From contig CM060733.1 of NCBI GenBank assembly GCA_030704615.1, positions 10,540,001 to 10,604,000 of the forward strand: DNA of 64,000 nt. The letters run 5' to 3'. Each line of letters begins with the position of its first letter. Position 1 is the stretch's first letter. Position numbers and translations under genes: made by a program. Below are positions 34,440 to 45,969 of this stretch, in pieces. The notes beneath the pieces were generated by a model that searched no databases, was not told the DNA's origin, and was given only the letters and a program-made list of their open reading frames with translations. This stretch comes from Takakia lepidozioides. Lineage: Eukaryota; Streptophyta; Takakiopsida; Takakiales; Takakiaceae.

Positions 34440-35180
34440 TCTAAGAGTCACCAATATGTCATCAAGAGTTTTTTTTATTGCATCGCTTGATCTTGTCATT
34501 CCGTATTCAGCGAGTATAGATGGATGTAGGGGTAAATTGGGAGGCCACGAAATCGGTTGCTCTCTCTCTTATCTTTATCTTTATCTCTTGTTTTGGCGAT
34601 GGACTCGATCTCTGCCCACAAGAACATGTTTGGTGTCCCAAGATATTGTGTGGTCGCTGCGGCCTCCGGAGGAATGCCATGCTCTGAGAGCATCCCTGGA
34701 TTCTAACGAAGCCTGTCATGCCAGAGTCGATGCAGTGCAAGCCCATGACACAAATTAACCACTGGGTCATTGCGGAATGGAGCCACATCCACTATCCTGG
34801 AACAAGCATGACACTTCCAATTAGAGACTCTCTCCCCCTCTCTCCTGAGTTGCCTTGAGTTGCTCTTTGGTTTCTGTGGTTTGACTGTCACAATCTCTGC
34901 TAGTCAGCCTTCTACCTGCATTGGGGAGATCTTTCATAGTGCAGTGGAAAGAGATGGGTCAGAGGGTTCGATTGCATTACACTGCGGAACTAGTGCCATT
35001 GACAAAACAAAGTTGTATGCTTCAATGGAGACTGAAGAGAGAGAAAGAGGACATACTAAGAACAGACACTTAAAAACCTTGAAAGCAAATATCCATATCC
35101 AGACAATTGGTTTTATCAATACCATCATTTTCTTTAATCAAAACTATTGTTTTTATCAAGAATTTGTCTACAACTAGACC
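34440..35180. other. No identified gene
   Basis: Short frames on both strands have no family motif. A TCTTATCTTTATCTTTATCTC microrepeat lies near 34564-34584. Confidence 0.4.
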
Positions 35181-35217
35181 TATATAGACAATCATATCAA
35201 TTTAATCTTCAAATCAA

Positions 35218-35480
35218 TATGAAAAAACAAACTGCTAATGCTAAGAGGCGGGAAAAGTATACTTCAAATAAAGAAACACTGAATGCTGACCGACGGAGAA
35301 GATATAAACAACAACAGACACAAAATATTTTCAATCCAAATGAACTTTAATTTGAGTAAAAGGGCCTCCGTCCCCTGTCCTTAACAAAAAAAGAAAAATA
35401 AAAGAAAAAAATCTAAATGCCAAACGGAGGGAAAAGTATAAACTTAAGGATTCACAAAAAAAACCACTCAATCCTGGATC
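35218..35480 (+). other. Remnant encoding a repeated basic motif
   Basis: The frame from 35219 reads ANAKRREKYTSNKETLNADR, and a second copy of the motif (LNAKRREKYKLKD-like) lies at 35412-35450 after an A-rich gap with stops. Such N..RREKY repeats are known from N-termini of some plant and animal transposon proteins, including Helitron-associated ones. Too short to classify. Confidence 0.3.
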
Positions 35481-35821
35481 CTTTTCCTAAGCAACATTCA
35501 CAATCCAAAATTGCTTCATGTATTAGAACACAACACAGTCCATCTTTTCATAAGACTTGAATAGACCCCATCAACAAATTAACAATTCATTGCATGCCAC
35601 TGTTTACTAAATCAATCCATTTCAACCTTTCCGCCATACCCAGTGGCCCATGGGTTGATGGTGTACGGGATGTATGTATTTAAGACCATGGGGATGACCC
35701 ACCCTTGTTTGTGAAACTTGAACATAGTTCTCATAAGTCGTCGCTAGTAGGGCAGAGCATAGCGAAGCCCTAGTATAAGATACTTATATTTAGTCACTTA
35801 ACTACACTAAGTGCACCTTCT

Positions 35822-36030
35822 CTCTGGGGAGCAGCTCAGTTGGATAGTGCATTGAGTGCCACCCAGTGACTTTGGGTTCAAAATCCGGCTACCATGTTCG
35901 GTGTGGTTCCCATGGGCCGAGTCCCATAAGCCTTGTCCACAGCAAGGTTACTTTGAAAAAGGTTATTTTGGCCTCTCACTTTGATTTGTGAGCTGTTGCT
36001 AGGGTGATTTGGCCCGCCCAATATACACAT
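35822..36030 (+). mobile_element. tRNA-derived SINE
   Basis: GCAGCTCAGTTGGATAGTGC is a clear A box and GGGTTCAAAATCCGG a clear B box, with spacing as in a tRNA gene. The downstream body (GGTTACTTTGAAAAAGG onward) is unrelated to tRNA, and there is no acceptor stem. It is distinct from the SINE-like element at 24962. Confidence 0.7.
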
Positions 36031-36039
36031 GTTCACTTA

Positions 36040-37270
36040 TGCTCTTGACACCATACTGACCTGGAAATTGTCTAATTCAATGGGGAGGAGTCATACTTTC
36101 TTCTTTTTTCCTCTCTCTTTTTTATGTACTAAGTGGAGTAAATGGAGAGTGAAGGGATCTTTATAAAGATAGGTTGAACAATATACATCAGTCGCGAGTA
36201 GAGTCCAGCCTAGCCTGCATACTCAAAGCCACTTCGCGTAACGGCTACTCAATCTTCAACACCTTGTGTACGCGTGGTGATTCATAGATTCTAAAGGTTT
36301 TTTGCAAGCATACAAGCCTCAAATACTTACAAAGGACCCTACTATAAAAAAAGCTTGTTTGGCTTGAAAGTTCTGCAGCCCTTGGCTAAGATACCATACC
36401 ACATTTCTGTATGGGAGGCAGGAGCAGGAAATAACCCGTCACTCAAATAGCATGGTCAAAGGTCATTATGCAAAATCCAAAACAAAAATGGCCCCCCCAC
36501 TAAAACACTAAAATCTGTCTAGTCCTATAGTGAATTTCTCCACAATTTGCATGGTAGGTGGCAAGGTGAATCTGGTTATAAGGATATGTGTGTAGCCTCC
36601 GTTAATTGGTCAGAGGTTACTGTTTAAGGAGGTGAAATTTGCCCAATGACGAGCCTTCAAAAGTTAATATGAGTTAATTTTAAATCAATAAAAATCATGA
36701 TCATAATTACTATAGGAAGATAATAGGTCTTAAAACCGTCCGCATAAATGAACCCAATTGAATATAGAAAACATAAGAATAATGTATGAACATAATACAC
36801 AAGTATGAATAAACAGTATTTTTCGCAATCTAAAGGTAGTAAAGGACATCAGAAAAATAGATGGGGGCCTCAATGAGAGACGCCAGATGTAGGATGTTGG
36901 GCTCCGCGTTTTGCGGTGAGAGGAACAAGGACTTAGCCGTTTCAAGGCTAGGCCTTCTTCAGTCTTCTCTCAAACTGCGGTCCTTCCCTTCATCCCCTCT
37001 TAGGATTATTCCTACACTTCTCCATCGCCCTCCGCCTTCTGGGTAGTCTCATCGGGCTTTCTTCATCGACCTCTTAAAATAGAAAGGAGAGGCCATGGCT
37101 AGGCCTGCTTCCGGATGATTGCGTGCTCAACATGTTGTTCCTTCTCTCGCTAGCCATTCGTTCCTGCTTTGCCATCTTTTGATGAAGGCGCACTCTGCAG
37201 GGTGTTCTCATCTCACGCGCTCGACATTTGATGCATTTGCGACGCTATTCATTCTTCTCTGCAACTAAGA
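36040..37270. other. No recognisable gene
   Basis: This is AT-rich intergenic sequence. The last 400 bp become more GC-rich and probably belong to the 5' region of the LINE-like ORF1 that follows. Confidence 0.45.
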
Positions 37271-37273
37271 TAA

Positions 37274-38886
37274 ATGCCTACAGCGGAGTTTCGCGCCACT
37301 GTCTCTGGATGGGCTCTCGGATGGGCTCTCGGATGTAACTGTCTGGCACCTTACTTGCATTGCTTCTCTCTCTTTTCTCTCCTATTTGCCCTCCTGTCTG
37401 TTTCGGCATTTTCGCAGCTTGGAAGGTTTTCCATAGTGCTGCTGCTCCTTCTTCTTTGGTGTCGTTCTCACCAAACCCAAGTATCTATGGCCCACGTTCA
37501 GGCTGCTGCCCATGGATATGGCCCTAGGAGGGATAACAGGAGACAGGAAAGGGGCAGGCACCCTAGGAGAAGACATGCGCCCGGGCCAGGCCTGCTCGGA
37601 ATGGGCCCAAGGCCTCATTTTTCCCTGCCTAGACCGCCAACCCAGTGGAGTGAGGTGGCGGCCCCCGTCGATGAATCTCAACTCATTCTGCAGTTGAACA
37701 TGGGCATCATAAAAGAGCAATCACAGATGATGTCTGAGCAAGGGATTCTTCTCTACTTCCCAGGAAGAGTTCGAGACAGAGCCTTTGTAAGGAAATGGGC
37801 ATATAAAAACCTGGGAGCGGGAGGAGGCCTTACCTCGCATTTTTGTGTGGCCCTGGGTAGAGGGTTCTTCTCTCTAATGTTCAGTTCTCACGATCAGGTG
37901 GAGAAAGCCTTGAGATTTAATGTCTCCCTCTCCAAGTGCAGGGTATATATATTCCCTTGGTCGCCTGAAAGGGGCCATAAAGGAGGGGTAACATGCAAGC
38001 CCAGAGTGTTGGCTTTGCCCTTCCTCCCAGGGAATTATCTTCGCTCTCTCCCGGAGATTGGGGCGCACTTTGGCGCTTTCATAGGAGTCTTTGAGCAGGT
38101 TGAGATAGATGCCCAAAGCATCGACGACGACCTGGCATCTTACGAGGCCCACAGAGACAGTGGTGTGCCTCATTAGGTGGTGATAATGCCGGAATCGGCT
38201 GCTATAGTCTCTTCTTTAAAGCTTCTCACTCTAGACAATTCGTTTGTCTCTGTATCTGTTCAAGAGGTGATTATTAATGTCATATGTTTCCACTGTAATG
38301 CCGAAGGCCATGTCAAGGCAGAATGCCCGGTCCTTCTGAGATCAAAAGCGAATGTGGTCTCCTCTCTGGATAATGCGGGGGTGGGCACTTCCCAGGCCCC
38401 GATGTGGGTCTTTCCCTCAAGCGATCAGAGGTGACTCCCCCGGCGCCTCCGCCGGCAAAGAGAACCCGTTTGGAACTCTCCCCCGCTTCGATAAGCCCAA
38501 GGGTCTATCTGACATCTTCTCCCTCACAGGGTGCACAAATCCTCTCGGAGGACATTCCAGCTTTGTTCCCCATCACCTCGCTGGGTGGAAGACAGACTCT
38601 GGCTGCCTTCTGCCTCCAGCTCAGGTCTTTCACAGATGTGGAATTACAGGATGCTTCACACCTCGTGGGAGGACAGTCGGTGGTTATTAAAATCTCCCCA
38701 ATCATTTTTGGGTTCCCAGAAGGATTCCCATCCATTCTGCTCTCAGGAAACAACAAAATTGCCTCGGCATGGATCACGAAGAAGGATGTTCTCTCAGTGA
38801 TCCCGGGGACGGAGCTTGAGCTCATTCTTAGCAAGATACGCGAGATCTTTGCTTCATCTCTTCCACTGTTTGATCTTTCAGTCTGA
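37274..38886 (+). pseudogene. LINE ORF1-like protein: DUF4283 domain plus CCHC zinc knuckle
   Basis: This is the nucleic-acid-binding ORF1 type of plant LINEs. The frame from 37274 has a hydrophobic start of doubtful reality. A likelier beginning is the methionine in SMAHVQAAAHG near 37487. The DUF4283 region spans about 37690-38110 (KWAYKNLGAG, FSSHDQVEKALRF, YIFPWSPE, LALPFLPGNYLRSLPEIGAHFG). TAG at 38174-38176 stops the frame, but it continues directly with a CCHC knuckle, CFHCNAEGHVKAECP (near 38287). A frameshift near 38410-38430 moves into another 160-codon frame ending at 38886. No reverse transcriptase follows: the MULE-like copy B begins 200 bp on. Keeping the 5' half without the 3' half is the reverse of usual LINE decay and suggests later deletion or disruption. 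Confidence 0.75.
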
Positions 38887-39069
38887 TGTTTATTTTGGCT
38901 CAAGGATTCACCAATCTGCTTCCAATAAGAAACTATTTTTCGTGCAAGTTCTTCCTCTTCTAAGGTTCTCTGATGTGTCCAACTTGCAGCTAGGAGAGGT
39001 GGCACAAAAGAGGATATATGGAAGCTCGGTTCTTGTGGAGCTCGGAAGTGCATCAACAACGCAATGGCA

Positions 39070-39250
39070 TGGGCCTTGTGCATGAGCGCGCGAGCGTACG
39101 CTCACGCAGGAGTGACGTGGCGTGAGCGTGCACCCACGCTGGCGTGGCGTGAGCGTGATGTCAACAGGCTGATGTGGCGACAAATACTGACGTGGCACTG
39201 CGCCGTCATCTGCCACGTCAGCATGAACATGCGCCGCCTATAACCGAGGA
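39070..39250. repeat. GTGAGC-rich left flank of MULE-like copy B
   Basis: GCGTACGCTCACGC, GACGTGGCGTGAGCGTG (with close repeats), and TGACGTGGCA/TGCCACGTCA words are packed into 150 bp. It resembles the other GTGAGC clusters but is richer in the GACGTGGC word also seen at 24183. It is a candidate element end. Confidence 0.5.
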
Positions 39251-39259
39251 TGGTCCTAT

Positions 39260-39735
39260 GACCGTGGGACTAATGCAGGGAATCCTTGGCTGAATACAAT
39301 CAAGACTACCATGAGGCTTATAATTGCAGCATCCAACATTGTGCAATTACAAATGTTTGTTTCACTTTTACAATTACAAAGACGAGAAAATATCCTCACA
39401 AAGTGTGCGCCATAGAGGTTGTAATGGGAAGACCTTGCTCCCTCCGCAAAAAACAATGAGAGTTAGGATCATCTTCAAAAGATAATTGCAGTGCATAGCG
39501 ACAGGAAGACATGTAGACTTTGAACGGTGCAATGATGAATGTGCTTTTAAAAGTTGCCACTCAGAGCTCACTCAGTATAGTTGGAAGGATAATGGAGGGA
39601 TAAGGGACGCCATATCATTGCACCGCCGACGATGTTGCAAACGAATTGATTTGAATTGAATTTCCATGACAATGTTGCAAATTGCACATTTCATAGCATG
39701 ATCGTCCACGTACCACATTGCATAGTTGATGCTAC
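39260..39735. other. Non-coding 3' region of MULE-like copy B
   Basis: AT-rich and without a credible gene. Confidence 0.4.
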
Positions 39736-39739
39736 CTAT

Positions 39740-42105
39740 GTGTTGTATCCCGCTGCAATAGAGTAACCTCGTTGAAACTCAGAGTGGCCTGGTGAACGAA
39801 GTTGTCACGTTTGGGATCGCAAACCATCCTCTTCAAAAATATGAAATACAAATGTTAGCAGGGTATGAATTTACCTCTCTTGCCCAAACTGGTTGATAGC
39901 ATATTCACAAAATCAGGACATGTGCAATTGGGGAAATTGGAAACCGTGATGTCGTAGGCCATGTCATGAACAACAGATGTCGAAGTGATCATTGTGTACA
40001 CCCGACCATATCCTGGATCGGGCACTTCCGTGGTGCTTGCAACACGAGCTTGGAGCATTCTTGCAGACTTCACTTTGCCTTCAGTGATTGGAGGGAAACG
40101 CCGAACCAGCTTTCCATCTCGTTTGGTTGGCCACAAGTGAGGATTTGCCGGAGGGACCCGAGAGGACGCAGAAGTAGAAGCACATGCATGCAGTTGGGGT
40201 TGTTTCACAAGGGAAAAGCCTGCCTCCTCCAGCATTGCAATCTCCTGACTCGTGAGATGTGTTCCCACCTTGACGGGCCAAACAGTTGGAGGAGCTGGCT
40301 TCATCACCACGGAAGGACGCACAGTTCCATGCACACATCTACCATAATCGTCTGTGCAGAACCAGAACTTGTGGTTCTTTGCTTCTGGTTGGCCGTATGG
40401 ACGCATCAAACCAGTGAAAGTCGGAGCAGGAGTCCGGGCACCGCCTCTGGATATAGATGAAGTGCACTTCTCAAAATTAGTTGCCCTGATCGCTGTACAT
40501 TTCACACGAGACCCTGCACTTGTGCGTTCTATGTGTCAAACATGGTCGGGGCATGCGGACTCCAGCACATCAAGGGGGTAGTTTCTCTCCTGCACCATTT
40601 TAGTGGCACGGTTAGATGCTGGAGCCTGTCGTCGTGTCGGAGGTTCCTCCAGGATGGACGTTCCGGACATGGATCTGTCATGCAGGGGAACACGAGGCTT
40701 CGAGAAGTTATCACGGTCTGCCCTATGGGAATTGGAATCCGAACCAGGTGGGGTGTTCAATTTCCTCTTACAGGAGCCGAAACTCTCCTCCCCTTCAAGA
40801 TGTGGAACTCTAGAAACAAGTGGCGTTCCCTGGGCATACATGCTCACCGCCCGTGTTATCTTGCTTGGATCCCCAGATCTGTTTACAGCACGCAACATCA
40901 ACTCCTGTTTGTCCGGACCCTTGCCACCAGCCCCACCTCGCAAGAAATCACGGTATCTGGTTTGTTGTTGCAAGGCACGTATCAGATCATCTGTTGTTGT
41001 CACATACAAATCCCGACCTCGTTTACCAGACTGTTGCAACCATGCGTTGTGCATAGTCTCTGCCAAATTGCAAGTTGGCATGTCCGCCATTTCCTCAATG
41101 GACATGTTCTACAAAGAGGAGAACCACACTTCAAAACAGTGCACAAGGAACAACATAAAGAAAGCAGGAGAGCAAAATTTGGAAAGTAAATGTATGAATA
41201 AAGCTAGCAATACAAGCCTCGCACCATTGTCATGGCTGCTCCCCACTGTCTGTACCGGAAGTGCCAAAACGCCAGCCAATCTTCCAATGCTCTCATACTC
41301 TCAAGCGATGCAGCTCCAGAAGAGAACCACCAGGCACGAATTGTCTGGAACAAAGTGTCCGCCTCTTTCATTGTTCTAGCATCTTTGTACTCTTTGCACA
41401 ATTTGCGGTGTTGTGTCTGCATCTCTGGTTTGATGTCCGACTTTTGTATGTTTCTCCAAAGATTGTGTCCAATGGAATAGACATGTACGCTCTCTTCCCG
41501 ACATTGGCACTTTTGGGTCGCGTGATCCGAAGACAATTCGAACTGCATTGACATTCGTCTGAGCACTATCTGCCATGAAACCAGCGAAATTTGGAGATGA
41601 CAGCCCATAACACGTACAAGGGAATTCCACATGAGCTTTTGGGATTCCGTATCCTCGGATTGCATGTCACAAACTGCAATTGTCATTACTCGTTGGTACA
41701 CTGGATCGTAGATATGACAAGCCATTGTCGTCCAATCTTTCACTCGTTTCACATGATCAAACATAAGAAAACAATTCTGTAGGTCCTTAGTCTTCTGCAT
41801 CCGCTTCACGAGGCTAACCCCACTGCCCTCCCCAGCAGTTGACATTTTGAAAAGAAATACTTTGATGGCACCTTGACCTGGAAAAACATTGTCTTGGATG
41901 TAGTCGTACATGCATGCTCAGCCGTTTCAATTCCAAAATGTTGTCTATGTAGCCTTTGATCCTGGAGCCCATTCTCAATGCATTGATCTGATGCTGAATG
42001 TTAGGTGAACTTGAAGTGGAGAAATGATCCATGACACCGTCCAATGCTGCACCGTCAAGTTTAGTCCCCACAGAATCCCCTTCACTCAAAATATGGTTTT
42101 CCAAG
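39740..42105 (-). pseudogene. MULE-like transposase with SWIM finger (copy B)
   Basis: Read on the minus strand. The first recognisable part (42104-41880) reads MENHILSEGDSVGTKLDGAA. The catalytic core lies at 41911-41204: CFLMFDHVKRVKDW, then in another frame FAGFMADSAQTNVNAV and CLFHWTQSLEKHTK, then back to IRAWWFSSGA and FWHFRYRQWG. Two compensating indels (near 41620 and 41450) therefore put about 170 bp out of frame. The D-bearing FDH and FMADSAQ segments and the C..H pair fit a Mutator-type DDE nuclease; the glutamate is not assigned. An intron ends at CTCTTTGTAG before 41108. The C-terminal half (41105-40540, 40505-39855) aligns with copy A. In the SWIM finger PCKH the lysine codon is TAA (39855-39857), and homology continues beyond to about 39740 (FVHQATLSFNEV). 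Not functional. Confidence 0.82.
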
Positions 42106-42109
42106 AAGG

Positions 42110-42600
42110 ACTTGCTTGCGCCAAGAGCAATTGCAGATGTTGTTGCGGATGGGTTTCTGTTTAATCAACCTCGATACTGTCTCAACAGTCTCCCTGTAGT
42201 CCCCATTCGAGACAGGATGGTTATGGAAACCAAAATGCATACAAGCTCTTGTCATTGTTTTCAAACGGTGGACAACATAGTACATTCTTGCTCCACACAG
42301 CGCCAGGCAGAATGGTACAAGTTTGCAGAATTTGCAAACGAAAGTGGTTGTCGGTGGAGGAGCAGTCTCAGGCTTAAATGGATTTTCCGCGAGACCCTCC
42401 CACTCGCTTTGATTATGAACCCCAAACTGAAGAAAATGTCTGCAATTCAAATTATCACACCTAGAGTGCAGCAAAGGCGTGAGCAGAACCCGTGAGCAGA
42501 TTCCCCAAAGCGAGAGCAGATTGTAAGCGTGAGCAGATTATTGATGCGGACCCTAAAAGCGAGGGAACGAGTGGGCTTATTGCCGTGGACACAAACTCCA
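42110..42600 (-). other. 5' part of transposase copy B and right GTGAGC cluster
   Basis: A minus-strand frame at 42474-42082 (130 codons) has a Cys-rich stretch (FVCKFCKLVPFCLALCGARM) and may be the transposase N-terminal exon with a zinc-binding domain, but I cannot confirm it. At 42478-42535 four (C/G)GTGAGCAGA or related words form a cluster like those at the other element ends. Confidence 0.35.
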
Positions 42601-42609
42601 CTACAACGG

Positions 42610-42860
42610 CGCAATATTCTCTTCATCGGGCCGATGACAGACAGACTCCATGACGACAATGTGGCACGAATGTGCGATGAAAAACTGTCGAATGAATGTA
42701 TCTATGATGAACGTAAAAGGGAATGGATGAACATTGGATGAATGTTGGATGAGTGTCGGATGAAAAATTGCCCAGATGAGTGAACCATAGATGACTGCAA
42801 CAACATGTGCGCAAGGATCCATGTGTTGTTGAGTTTAAATAAGTATATTTTAATTTGGCG
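42610..42860. other. Spacer with GGATGAA repeats
   Basis: The words GAATGGATGAACATTGGATG and TTGGATGA/TCGGATGA recur at 42720-42770. No gene. Confidence 0.4.
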
Positions 42861-42867
42861 GAAGCTT

Positions 42868-43671
42868 AAATACCCAGAAGACCAGCCAGATTAAGCTGGC
42901 ATCAACGCCACCTTCATCTGACACATTCAGAGGGGAAAAAACTAAAAATAATAAAAATATTATTTTTTGTTTTTTTGTTTTTTGGAAAACTTGCAAATGA
43001 ACCCAACCCCTGCAGAGGAATTGATTAACAAAATGCCAATACAACCAGATGTTGGGGTGTGGGGGGCTTTGCTTGGTGCCTGCAGAATACACGTCCATTC
43101 CAGTCCATTCACAGCCCTCAGGAGTGCTGCGTGTGGTATGCTTCTGCCAGCTGAGTTTACTAAGACATTCCAGACCAACCTATTGACCCTCAAAATCGGG
43201 TCTCTGTACGCTGATAATTATTGTCATATTATTAAAGACCTGGCGTTTACCCAGCATGGATTTCTGGTCACGAAGGACATGACAACGAATCATAAGCAAT
43301 TTGTAGATGTCATTCACCCCAAATAGCACACCAGAAGACCAGCCAGATTAAGGTGTCGCTGACGACACCTTAATCTGGCACATTCAGGGAAAAATATAAT
43401 AATAATAATAATAAATTATTTTATTTTATTTATGTTTTTGGAAAACTTGCAAATGAACCCAACCCCTGCTTTGCAAGTAAAAGACCTGGCATTTACCCAG
43501 CATGGATTTCTGGTCACATGGAAGAAGGACATGACAACGAATCATAAGTTATATGGTCTGAGCAATTTGTAGATGTCATTCACCCCAAATAGCACACCCA
43601 AAGACCAGCCAGATTAAGGTGTCATTGACGACACCTTAATCTGGCACATTCGGGGAAAAATAAAATAAAAC

Positions 43672-43711
<40 letters not shown>

Positions 43712-44320
43712 AAACTTGCAAATGAACCCAACCCCCGCTTTGCAAGCAAACGACCGTTAACCCAGCATGGATTTCTGGTCACATAGAAGAATGACATGAC
43801 AATGAATCATAAGTTATGTGGTCCGAGCAATTTGTAGATGCCATTCACCCCAAATAACACACTAGAAGACCAGCCAGATTAAGGTGTCGTTGACGACACC
43901 TTAATCTGGCCGGGAAAAAATAAAATAAAAATAAAAATTGAAAAACTTGCAATAAACCCAACCCCTACTTTGCAAGTAAAAGATCTAGCGTTTACCCGGC
44001 ATGGATTTCTGGTCACAGAATGACATGACAACGAATCATAAATTATGTGGTCCAAGCAATTTGTAGATGCCATTCATACCAAATAACACACCATAAGACT
44101 AGCCAGATTAAGGTAGATTAAGGTGTCGTTGACGACACCTTAATCTGGCATATTCGGAGAAAAATAAAATAAAAATAAAAATTGAAAAACTTGCAAATGA
44201 ACCCAACCCCTACTTTGCAAGCAAAAGACCTGGCGTTTATCCAACATGGATTTTTGATCACATGGAAGAAGGACATGACAACAAAGCTCTGCACAAAATC
44301 CTCTCCTTCGTTTTGGACTC
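42868..44320. repeat. Tandem array, about 230-270 bp units, each with a 17 bp-stem hairpin
   Basis: Five units are anchored by GGAAAACTTGCAAATGAACC or a close variant at about 42984, 43440, 43709, 43938 and 44183. Between units lies GCCAGATTAAGGTGTCG, a four-base loop (TTGA or similar) and the exact reverse complement. The rest of the unit (GACCTGGCATTTACCCAGC, GACATGACAACGAATCATAA, ATTCACCCCAAATA) is conserved. The hairpin of the first unit is mutated. Unit 1 is 458 bp because it also contains a PPR fragment. A (TA)n run of about 16 repeats lies at 43677-43707 in unit 3. Confidence 0.88.
43012..43100 (+). pseudogene. PPR E-domain fragment inside the hairpin array
   Basis: This reads AEELINKMPIQPDVGVWGAL then LGACRIH, the classic end of a PLS-type PPR tract, in one frame for about 29 codons. 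It starts at the word CCCTGCAGAGGAA, exactly where other array units continue with CCTGCTTTGC. The join therefore falls within a short shared word. Confidence 0.8.
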
Positions 44321-44329
44321 CGACTCCAG

Positions 44330-45180
44330 TAGCAATGGATATTCTTCGTCGGAATGAATCGGCTGTTTTCAAACGATTTATATTAAAGCACCAAATGGCC
44401 TCTCCACCTTCTTTGCAATTGGGTGTCAGCATCTCTCTCGACTTAGGATACCTGGTGAAAGGACAACCACAACCCTCTGCAGTTAACAGAGGTTCACTTT
44501 GGAGCTCCGGGGATTTGGCAACCACTACTCAAAAATGTTTTTTAATTCTGTATTCAATCACAAACTCAGAAGCTCAAACCGGGTAGCCAAGACATGTTCC
44601 AGAACAATTGCGAATCCATTGTCAAGTGCTTCTTTGGAGAAAGGCACTGGTTTGTCGTCAGAATAAAACTCTGCTTCGGAGGAAGCCATGTTACGTCCCC
44701 GAGCGGGGGGTTCTCTTTCCTAACCTGCTCCTTCGCGAAATCAGATGATTCAGCTTTGCACCACACTGGTTGCACATGAAATGAGGCGGAAGCACCCGTT
44801 CCTTGAAGATTGTGCATATTTTGATATTCCATCTAATCAATGGGGGACGGTTCCTGACAAACCGCCGTCAAATTAACGTATGTGACATGCAATCTGTATT
44901 GTCTTCTGAGCAATGCTGACAGATGATCCATCAAGTAGTGGGGGTCGCCCCAAAACAATAAAAACCCGCCGACTTCCTTGAAGACAGCCTGAGGATCCCA
45001 TGCAGGGATGATGGGAAGAGAATTGAAGTAATTAGTTCATTTGTCAGGCCATGACTAGATTCACTATGTCTGATCATGTTGATGATTTCTAGATTATGCA
45101 TGAAATGGCCCAGAACTCTCCACGTACGCATATTCCGTGAAATCCTAAGTAGACCTCATGGTAAGTACTTTGAGAATTCT
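44330..45180. other. No identified gene
   Basis: Minus-strand frames at 44525-44118 and 44832-44566 are open, but they overlap the array or lack motifs. Confidence 0.35.
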
Positions 45181-45185
45181 CATCC

Positions 45186-45960
45186 ATGACGTTCAACGGT
45201 GATATTAATGAAGCCGACACAAAAAAGACACATGTCAATTTTATGTTTGCACACGCCAACAACCCAAAACAACCGCGCAAAGGAACAGCTGTCCCAATTA
45301 GGTTACGCTATTTTCACTGTAACATACATTCAAGTATCGGACACGCAAGAGGGAATCGAATGGTTCCAGGGACACTCCCAAAACGACGGGACCCCACAAG
45401 AAAGCGAGTCTGTTCATCTTTCTTGTTTCTTAGAGGAAGAGAGGCAGTCAAGCTGGAGAGGGTTCCTTGTTCGGTTCGGAAGAGGAGGAAAACATTGTAT
45501 TTTACATTGCTTAGAGAGAGGCTGAGATCAAGAGAGCAAATGACGAGGCGTCGCATGCAAGATGGTGCAGCACTTAGGCAGCATGTGAACTTGGAGACAG
45601 ATCAAGCAGAAGAGCATGTAGGAAGAGAGAGTGAGGTCGTCACAGTCGTAGCGACGGCTGGAGCAGTGAGCATAGGTAACCAGACAGTGCCAGCCAAGTT
45701 CATGCCCGAAGACAACAGAACAGGAGGAGGAGCAATGGACGCCATACAGGGAGGAAGTCTGCAAACCCTACATCAAACAGAAATGGTGAGCACTCAATAT
45801 CCGCATAATACTGTTTTCATTAGTCTTGATGTTTTCCCTTCTATGTGGGATTCAATACCTTGTTTTTTCTTATGTTCAGACCGATGAAAAAAGGAAGAGG
45901 AAAGCTAAAGAGGGCGATCCGAGCGATGCAACCACGAAGCCGAAGAACGCGAAGGGATCC
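45186..45960 (+). CDS. Unidentified two-exon N-terminal gene fragment
   Basis: I do not recognise the family. Exon 1 ends at 45785 (donor ATG|GTGAGC). Exon 2 is 45880-45960 (acceptor TTATGTTCAG, donor ATCC|GTAAGT) and continues the frame with 27 highly charged residues, TDEKRKRKAKEGDPSDATTK onward. Translation may begin at 45186 or, more probably, at the later methionine MTRRRMQDGAALRQH near 45540, since the earlier part has weak coding character. No third exon is found before the PPR remnant at 46.56 kb and the inserted element at 47.1 kb. The gene is probably truncated, or an element-borne N-terminal exon set. Confidence 0.4.
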
Positions 45961-45969
45961 GTAAGTTCT

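Noticed and set aside
35822-35900. Functional tRNA gene
   Set aside because: A and B boxes are present, but no acceptor stem or complete cloverleaf can be drawn.
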